In this document: positions 6,275 to 10,802 of the stretch, one piece after another
Layout of the letters: every line of letters begins with the position of its first letter
Position numbering within the stretch: the stretch's first letter is position 1
NCBI GenBank assembly: GCA_021161165.1
Contig: JAGHBF010000153.1
Location: 1 to 10,802 of the forward strand
Source of the DNA: Candidatus Aminicenantota bacterium
GTDB taxonomy: Bacteria; Acidobacteriota; Aminicenantia; S016-38
Length of the DNA: 10,802 nt
Direction: 5' to 3'
Made by a program: the position numbers and the translations under genes
The notes under the pieces: generated by a model
The model's database searches: none
The model's input: the letters and a program-made list of their open reading frames with translations, nothing else
What the model was told of the DNA's origin: nothing

Positions 6275-7233
6275 CAGAAAAGCTCCGTTCTCCACAGGTC
6301 GTGTAAATGAAGCAGGCCTTTTAATCTGCCTTTTTCATCAGGAACAAGAAGACAGGTTATTTTTTTGTCCTCCATAATTTTTAAAGCCTTTGTGGCAAGT
6401 TCATCTTCGTCTATAGTAATTGGGTTGAGAGTCATTATTTCCCCCGCCTTCATTTCAGCGATAGATCCGAATCTGAGAAGAGCTCTTCTCAGGTCTCCAT
6501 CTGTAATTATTCCCACAAGTTTACCTTTGGAATCCACCACAGCGGCTGTACCAAAACCCTTCTCACTCATTATGCCAATCACTTTATGCATAGGGTCATT
6601 TTCTTTTGCTATAGGAAGCTCATCCTCTGTATGCATAAGATTTTTTACTTTTAATAGTTTCTTTCCTAATGCCCCACCTGGATGAAAGCGAGCAAAATCG
6701 TCCTTTCCAAAGCCTTTTTTTACCATTAGAGCTACTGCCAGGGCATCTCCTATTGCAAGCGCTGCTGTGGTTGATGCGGTGGGGACAACCCCGAGAGGAG
6801 GGTCTTCTCTGTCAACTTCTGCATTTATAGTTATATCAGCATGCCTTCCTAAAGTTGAGTTTACGTTGCCTGTTATTGCAATTACCCTCAACCCCAGTCT
6901 TTTTATAAAATAGATGAGCCTTTTAATTTCCTCGGTTTCTCCGCTATAAGAAATAGCTATTATTATGTCTTCCTCCTTTATCATGCCCAGATCTCCATGA
7001 ATTGCATCTGCTGCATGTATAAAAACAGAAGGAGTGCCGGTGGAAGAGAGAGTAGCAGCTATTTTTCTGGCAATTAACCCAGATTTTCCTATTCCAGTTA
7101 AAATAACCCTCCCTTTGCATGTGGCAATCTCATCCACTGCTCTTTCAAAGCTCTCTCCCAGCCTTGATCTTACCGTTTTTAGTGCTTCTTCTTCGATTCT
7201 GATAGTCTCTTTCCCTGCATCAAGAATGTTCAT
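6274..7233 (-). CDS. kdsD: D-arabinose 5-phosphate isomerase (SIS + two CBS domains)
   Basis: KdsD (KpsF/GutQ family) converts ribulose-5-phosphate to arabinose-5-phosphate, the first step toward Kdo. The protein has 319 residues from the ATG at 7233. The SIS domain covers about 30-175, with GIGKSG (47-52), SYSGETEE (95-102), EDPPLGVVPTAST (143-155) and the HPGG motif (184-187) whose His is a conserved active-site residue. Two CBS domains follow (about 200-255 and 261-319: VKNLMHTEDELP..., AGEIMTLNPITI...) and may sense a nucleotide or pathway product. The ATG overlaps the kdsA stop (ATGA), with a strong GGAGG 7 nt upstream. A TTG at 7248 would place that site inside the gene, so it was not chosen. 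It acts directly before KdsA. Confidence 0.95.
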   Translation of the reverse strand: MNILDAGKETIRIEEEALKTVRSRLGESFERAVDEIATCKGRVILTGIGKSGLIARKIAATLSSTGTPSVFIHAADAIHGDLGMIKEEDIIIAISYSGETEEIKRLIYFIKRLGLRVIAITGNVNSTLGRHADITINAEVDREDPPLGVVPTASTTAALAIGDALAVALMVKKGFGKDDFARFHPGGALGKKLLKVKNLMHTEDELPIAKENDPMHKVIGIMSEKGFGTAAVVDSKGKLVGIITDGDLRRALLRFGSIAEMKAGEIMTLNPITIDEDELATKALKIMEDKKITCLLVPDEKGRLKGLLHLHDLWRTELF

Positions 7234-8042
7234 TTCCTTGCCTCCCAAAGTTTGAGGAGTTTCTTTAGATTTTCCTCAACATTTTCCAAGGGCATTGAAT
7301 TGGCCCCGTCTGATAAGGCCTCATTGGGTCTTGGATGCACCTCCATAAAAACTCCATCAGCCCCCACCGCTATTCCTGCGCTTGCTATTGTCATGATGAA
7401 TTCCGGTTCTCCTCCTGACCGGTTGCCAAGCGCCGATGGTTTCTGAACTGAATGGGTGGCGTCAATAACAACAGGGTAGCCAAACTTTCTCATTATAGGG
7501 ATAGAACGAAAATCAACAACGAGGTTTCCATACCCAAAGAAAGTTCCCCGTTCTATAAGGATGATTTTATTTCCACCACTTCTTTCAATTTTTTCTACCG
7601 CTTTTTTCATGTCCCAGGGAGAAAGAAACTGACCTTTTTTAATGCTTACCGGTTTGCCTGTCCTTGCTGCTGAAACAAGAAGGTCTGTCTGTCTGGAGAG
7701 AAAAGCAGGAATTTGTATCAGATCGACCACTTTTGCTGCCTTTTCTGCCTGCCAGGGCTCGTGTATATCAGTGGTTACAGGAATGGAAAGCTTATCCTTC
7801 AATTCTTTTAGAATTTCAAGCCCCCTCTCTATTCCGGGTCCCCGGAAAGAATCAATGGATGTTCTGTTTGCCTTATCAAACGAAGCTTTAAAAATGTAAG
7901 GAATGCCCAATTTTTCCGTTAATTCTTTTAGAAATCCTCCTACTTCCAGAACCAGTTCAAGGGATTCTATTACGCAGGGACCAGCTATCAGGAAAAAGGG
8001 CTCTGAGGGAACGTAGATATTGCCAATTTTAAATCTTTCCAT
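7230..8042 (-). CDS. kdsA: 3-deoxy-8-phosphooctulonate synthase (Kdo-8-P synthase), metal-dependent type
   Basis: KdsA condenses arabinose-5-phosphate with phosphoenolpyruvate to give Kdo-8-phosphate. The protein has 270 residues from the ATG at 8042, a usual length. Signatures seen are LIAGPCVIES (18-27), FKASFDKANR (51-60), TTDIHEPWQAE (90-100), IQIPAFLSRQTD (109-120), KKGQFLSPWD (135-144), DFRSIPIM (177-184) and DATHSVQ (194-200). Cys23, His197, Glu234 and Asp245 align with the four metal ligands of the Aquifex aeolicus enzyme; metal-independent enzymes such as that of E. coli have Asn at the Cys position. The gene overlaps the pyrG end by 14 nt, with GAGG 7 nt before the ATG. A TTG at 8078 would add 12 residues and is unlikely. 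It overlaps kdsD by ATGA. Confidence 0.96.
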   Translation of the reverse strand: MERFKIGNIYVPSEPFFLIAGPCVIESLELVLEVGGFLKELTEKLGIPYIFKASFDKANRTSIDSFRGPGIERGLEILKELKDKLSIPVTTDIHEPWQAEKAAKVVDLIQIPAFLSRQTDLLVSAARTGKPVSIKKGQFLSPWDMKKAVEKIERSGGNKIILIERGTFFGYGNLVVDFRSIPIMRKFGYPVVIDATHSVQKPSALGNRSGGEPEFIMTIASAGIAVGADGVFMEVHPRPNEALSDGANSMPLENVEENLKKLLKLWEARK

Positions 8043-9642
8043 CTCTTTTCCTCTTTGCCGCTTTAACAAATTCCACAAAGAGAGGATGTGGATTAAAAGG
8101 ATTGGATTTAAACTCAGGATGAAACTGACAGCCTAAGAACCAGGGATGGTCAGGCATTTCTATGATTTCAACAAGGCCAGATTCTTTATGTTCCCCGGTA
8201 ACCTTTAAGCCATGCTTAACAAGGGTCTCCTTATATTCTGGATTAAATTCATAGCGGTGTCTGTGTCTTTCCCATATAACAGTTTTTTTATAAGCCTGAA
8301 AGGCAAGGGATGGTTTTTTTATTTCGCACCGGTAAGCGCCAAGACGCATCGTTCCACCGAGCTGGTACACTCCCTTAAGGTTCGGAAGAAGAATTAAAAT
8401 CTTGTGAGGTGTTGTCGGGTCGAATTCTTCACTATTAGCACTTTCCAGATCAGCAACGTGCCTTGCAAATTCAATGGTAGCGATCTGCATTCCGAGACAA
8501 ATGCCGAAATAAGGAATTTTATTCTCTCTGGCATATCTTGCTGCTTCAATCATTCCCTCGATTCCCCTTTCCCCAAAACCTCCGGGGACCAGGATAGCAT
8601 AAGAATCTTTAAGATATTTTTCTGCACCCTCTTTTATTATGTTTTCCGCCTCAACCCAGCGTTGTTTAACCTTCACATTATTGGCTATTCCCGCATGAAA
8701 AAGGGCTTCGTTTAAACTTTTGTATGAATCTTTTAGCTTTACATATTTTCCTACCATTGTTATTTCCACTTCGTCTTCTAATGTTTTTATCTTTTTCACC
8801 AGATTTTCCCATTTCTTTAGGTCCCTGGATCTTGGGGTCAAATTTAACTTTTTGAGGATTTTTACGTCAAGGCCTTCTGCAGCAAAGTTTAGAGGAATTT
8901 CGTAAATGGTTTCTACATCCTTTGCGGAGATAACGTTTTCCTCCATTACATTAGCGAAAAGAGCTATTTTTCGTTTGATTTCCATGGGAAGTATGCGGTC
9001 CGAACGGGCAAGGACAAAGTCAGGCTGAATTCCTATGGCTCTAAGTTCTTTTACTGAATGCTGGGTTGGTTTTGTTTTTAGCTCTCCTGCGGTGGGGATA
9101 TAGGGTACAAGCGTTAGGTGAACATAGACAACGTTCCCCTCCCCTTCTTCCAGCCCAATCTGCCTTATTGCTTCGAGAAAAGGAAGGCTTTCAATATCTC
9201 CAACAGTTCCTCCAATTTCTATTATAGAGATGTCAACCTTTCCATAAAATTTCCTTATAGCAAGTTTAATTTCATCAGTAACATGGGGAATTACCTGTAC
9301 CGTTTTACCAAGGTAATCCCCTTTCCTTTCTTTGTTTATTATAGACCAGTATATCTTTCCCGCAGTGTAATTGCTATCTTTGGTGGTTTGTACTGTGGTA
9401 AATCTTTCATAGTGTCCAAGATCAAGGTCAGTCTCAGCCCCATCCTCAGTTACGTAAACTTCCCCATGCTGAAATGGACTGAGTGTCCCAGGGTCAACAT
9501 TAAGATAAGGATCTATTTTTTGCATTGAAATTTTTAGCCCCCAGGATTCCATTAAAGCCCCTATGCTTGCAGCAGCTACACCTTTCCCCAGAGAAGAAAC
9601 TACTCCCCCTGTGACAAAGATGTATTTAGTTTTCTTCTGCAC
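8029..9642 (-). CDS. pyrG: CTP synthase (glutamine-hydrolysing)
   Basis: PyrG aminates UTP to CTP using ATP and glutamine. The protein has 537 residues, full family length. The N-terminal synthase domain (1-270) opens with KYIFVTGGVVSSLGKGVAAAS, including the nucleotide-binding loop, and contains KIDPYLNVDPGTLSPFQHGEV (from 42) and IEIGGTVGDIES (141-152). The class I glutamine amidotransferase domain (about 290-537) has GICLGMQ with nucleophile Cys382, and GCQFHPEF with His508 and Glu510. The start is GTG at 9642, placed 6 nt after the strongest Shine-Dalgarno in the window (AAAGGAGG), inside the kdsB 3' end (17-nt overlap). Its place between kdsB and kdsA fits local supply of CTP for KdsB. 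The same kdsB-pyrG-kdsA order is known in several proteobacterial lineages. Confidence 0.98.
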   Translation of the reverse strand: MQKKTKYIFVTGGVVSSLGKGVAAASIGALMESWGLKISMQKIDPYLNVDPGTLSPFQHGEVYVTEDGAETDLDLGHYERFTTVQTTKDSNYTAGKIYWSIINKERKGDYLGKTVQVIPHVTDEIKLAIRKFYGKVDISIIEIGGTVGDIESLPFLEAIRQIGLEEGEGNVVYVHLTLVPYIPTAGELKTKPTQHSVKELRAIGIQPDFVLARSDRILPMEIKRKIALFANVMEENVISAKDVETIYEIPLNFAAEGLDVKILKKLNLTPRSRDLKKWENLVKKIKTLEDEVEITMVGKYVKLKDSYKSLNEALFHAGIANNVKVKQRWVEAENIIKEGAEKYLKDSYAILVPGGFGERGIEGMIEAARYARENKIPYFGICLGMQIATIEFARHVADLESANSEEFDPTTPHKILILLPNLKGVYQLGGTMRLGAYRCEIKKPSLAFQAYKKTVIWERHRHRYEFNPEYKETLVKHGLKVTGEHKESGLVEIIEMPDHPWFLGCQFHPEFKSNPFNPHPLFVEFVKAAKRKRDGKI

Positions 9643-10333
9643 AGAAAACCTCCTTTGCCAGTTTTAAATCTTCCATGGTATCAACAGAAACCAGTTTTCC
9701 ATCCCACTTTATCATCTTTATTTTTTCTCCATGAAATATTAATCTCAATTGTTCAAGATCTTCCGATAGCTCCAGGGGAGAGGGAGGTAGCTCGAGATAT
9801 TTAAAAAGCCCATCTCTTGAGTACCCATAAATTCCCACATGTTTAAAAAAAGGACCCCTGTAAGGAACAGGAACCCTGGAAAAGTAAATTGCGTAATCCT
9901 GGCGGTTTAATACAATTTTCACCTTATTAGGATCGTCCTTTTCTTCTTCCCTAAGGCTTGTATAAAGGCTGACAAAGTCTTCTCCATCTTCAAGGGCAGA
10001 AGCGATCAGGTCTATAGCCTCTCCTTTAATTAAGGGTTCGTCAGCCTGAATGTTTATGTATGCATCTGCTTTAATTTTCTTAGCCACCTCTCCAACTCTT
10101 TCTGTTCCACTTTTGCACTCTTCGGATGTCAAAATTGCTTCCCATCCAGAGGCTTCCACCGCTTTTTTTACGATTTGCGATTCGGTGGCAACCAGTACCC
10201 TTGAGATTTTTTTTGCAGTTGAGATTCCCTCCAGAACCCTGATAACCATTGGTTTTCCACAAATGTCTGCAAGTACCTTTCCCGGGAATCGGGTGGAACC
10301 GTATCTAGCCGGGATAACCCCTAAAATTTCCAT
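9626..10333 (-). CDS. kdsB: 3-deoxy-manno-octulosonate cytidylyltransferase (CMP-Kdo synthetase)
   Basis: KdsB activates Kdo with CTP to CMP-Kdo, the donor for lipid A glycosylation. The protein has 235 residues. The nucleotide-binding start IPARYGSTRFPGK (7-19) is followed by SGTERV (75-80), INIQADEPLI (93-102) with the metal-binding Asp98, SRVPVPY (152-158), KHVGIYGY (164-171), the family hallmark ELSEDLEQLR (188-197), and VDTMEDL near the C-terminus. The ATG at 10333 lies within the last codons of the bactofilin gene (13-nt overlap), with GGAG 11 nt upstream, a slightly long spacing. It is the last step of the Kdo pathway but the first kds gene transcribed. Confidence 0.96.
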   Translation of the reverse strand: MEILGVIPARYGSTRFPGKVLADICGKPMVIRVLEGISTAKKISRVLVATESQIVKKAVEASGWEAILTSEECKSGTERVGEVAKKIKADAYINIQADEPLIKGEAIDLIASALEDGEDFVSLYTSLREEEKDDPNKVKIVLNRQDYAIYFSRVPVPYRGPFFKHVGIYGYSRDGLFKYLELPPSPLELSEDLEQLRLIFHGEKIKMIKWDGKLVSVDTMEDLKLAKEVFCAEEN

Positions 10334-10692
10334 ACTTTTTCTATCTCCTTATTAACCTCGTCTTTTGGAAGAACCTTTGCGCTTCCTTTGAAAATAGCCC
10401 CTTCTTTTATTGAGAGAACGGGCGTTATTACCTCAGCTTCCAGAACAGCTGAGTCTTCGATTTTTACTCCTTTTTTAGAACAGAGTTTCCCCTTGACTTT
10501 TCCGCTTATGGTTATCTCATCAACAAGAACCTCTCCGTTAATTTCTCCATTTTTCCCCACGATTATAGTTGAATTGCTTTTGATTTTTCCCTTTATCTTT
10601 CCGTCTATTCTCAGAGGAGACCTCGCAATTATATCTCCTTCAATTTCCGTTCCTTCGTCAATATACCCTCTAAAGGGGGTTTCATTCATCAT
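10321..10692 (-). CDS. Bactofilin (DUF583 beta-helix cytoskeletal protein)
   Basis: Bactofilins polymerise without nucleotide into membrane-associated filaments that place proteins involved in cell shape, polarity or DNA segregation. The protein has 123 residues, typical of the family. Residues 10-105 show the short repeating beta-helix rungs with conserved glycines (GTEIEGDIIARSPLRIDGKIKG..., IIVGKNGEINGEV, ISGKVKGKL, IKEGAIFKGSA), flanked by short disordered tails ending in KVWKF. The first ATG (10692) overlaps the parB stop; a second in-frame ATG at 10689 follows at once. GGAGG lies 6 nt before the first. Coupling to parB suggests a role with the segregation machinery, and the position before kdsB also allows a role in placing envelope synthesis. 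Confidence 0.92.
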   Translation of the reverse strand: MMNETPFRGYIDEGTEIEGDIIARSPLRIDGKIKGKIKSNSTIIVGKNGEINGEVLVDEITISGKVKGKLCSKKGVKIEDSAVLEAEVITPVLSIKEGAIFKGSAKVLPKDEVNKEIEKVWKF

Positions 10693-10802
10693 TCTTCGCC
10701 TCCTCTTAGACGCTGGATGATTCTTTCCAGCTCGTCTTTGTCTTTAAAATAGATCTTTAAATATTTTTTGCCCAGCACAACTTTCGTTCCCAGAAACCTT
10801 GC
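10689..10802 (-). CDS. parB: ParB/Spo0J C-terminal dimerisation domain (5' part outside window)
   Basis: Only the last 37 residues are visible: ...RFLGTKVVLGKK YLKIYFKDKDELERIIQRLRGGEE. The LGTKV...G(K)...LKIYF.D.DELERII pattern matches the C-terminal zipper/dimerisation domain of chromosomal ParB proteins. The parS-binding and CTPase parts lie beyond the right edge. The stop codon overlaps the bactofilin ATG (ATGA). The perfect parS in the same window supports the call. This short segment alone cannot exclude a Noc-like paralogue. Confidence 0.87.
   Translation of the reverse strand, partial: ARFLGTKVVLGKKYLKIYFKDKDELERIIQRLRGGEE

Noticed and set aside
9118..9528. Plus-strand open frame of 136 codons opposite pyrG
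   Set aside because: It is antisense to a conserved CTP synthase domain and its translation resembles no known family; treated as a shadow frame.
10253..10261. Single TTTTCCACA in kdsB
   Set aside because: Isolated nonamer in coding DNA; no cluster or AT-rich unwinding region nearby.
10388..10720. Plus-strand open frame of 110 codons opposite the bactofilin gene
   Set aside because: Shadow of the bactofilin gene and parB end; low-complexity Ser/Ile/Pro content from antisense reading.

Overview
The window holds one gene-dense block with all genes on the minus strand, so transcription runs from high to low coordinates. In that order it reads: parB (3' end only), bactofilin, kdsB, pyrG, kdsA, kdsD, kdsC, a left-handed beta-helix acyltransferase, a small TPR protein, a small lipoprotein, a large metalloprotease/beta-propeller/beta-barrel outer-membrane protein, and dnaA (missing its last few dozen residues off the left edge). 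Most junctions overlap (ATGA, TGATG, or 13-17 nt overlaps), which indicates one long operon. The only notable gaps are about 54 bp before the TPR gene and 42 bp before dnaA. No tRNA, rRNA, CRISPR array or mobile element was seen.

The organism is a Gram-negative (diderm) bacterium. It makes Kdo for lipopolysaccharide or another Kdo glycan, and it encodes an Omp85-like barrel and lipoproteins. The AT-rich DNA, frequent AGA/AGG/ATA codons and Lys/Glu-rich proteins would suit a thermophilic or deep-branching lineage, such as an Acidobacteria/Aminicenantes-like or other little-cultured diderm phylum. The phylum cannot be fixed from the sequence alone. A perfect parS site, parB and dnaA together place the window close to the replication origin.

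Region 10321-10802 is the chromosome segregation end: the ParB dimerisation tail, then a bactofilin. Region 5798-10333 holds the full pathway from ribulose-5-phosphate to CMP-Kdo (KdsD, KdsA, KdsC, KdsB), with CTP synthase embedded between kdsB and kdsA. CTP is the KdsB co-substrate and also the ligand of ParB-type clamps. Region 5049-5801 is an acyltransferase gene whose codons 2-7 are a perfect parS. Region 1258-4994 is an apparent outer-membrane module: TPR protein, lipoprotein, and a 933-residue protein combining an HExxH peptidase, WD40/TolB-like propeller repeats and a C-terminal Omp85-like barrel. Region 1-1311 is dnaA. It has a good sigma-70-type promoter inside the 3' end of the barrel gene and a tight cluster of DnaA boxes in the leader, which suggests autoregulation.

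The points that stand out most are the joining of segregation (parB, bactofilin, parS), Kdo/CTP synthesis and replication initiation in one transcription unit, and the unusual protease-propeller-barrel protein with its two small envelope partners.
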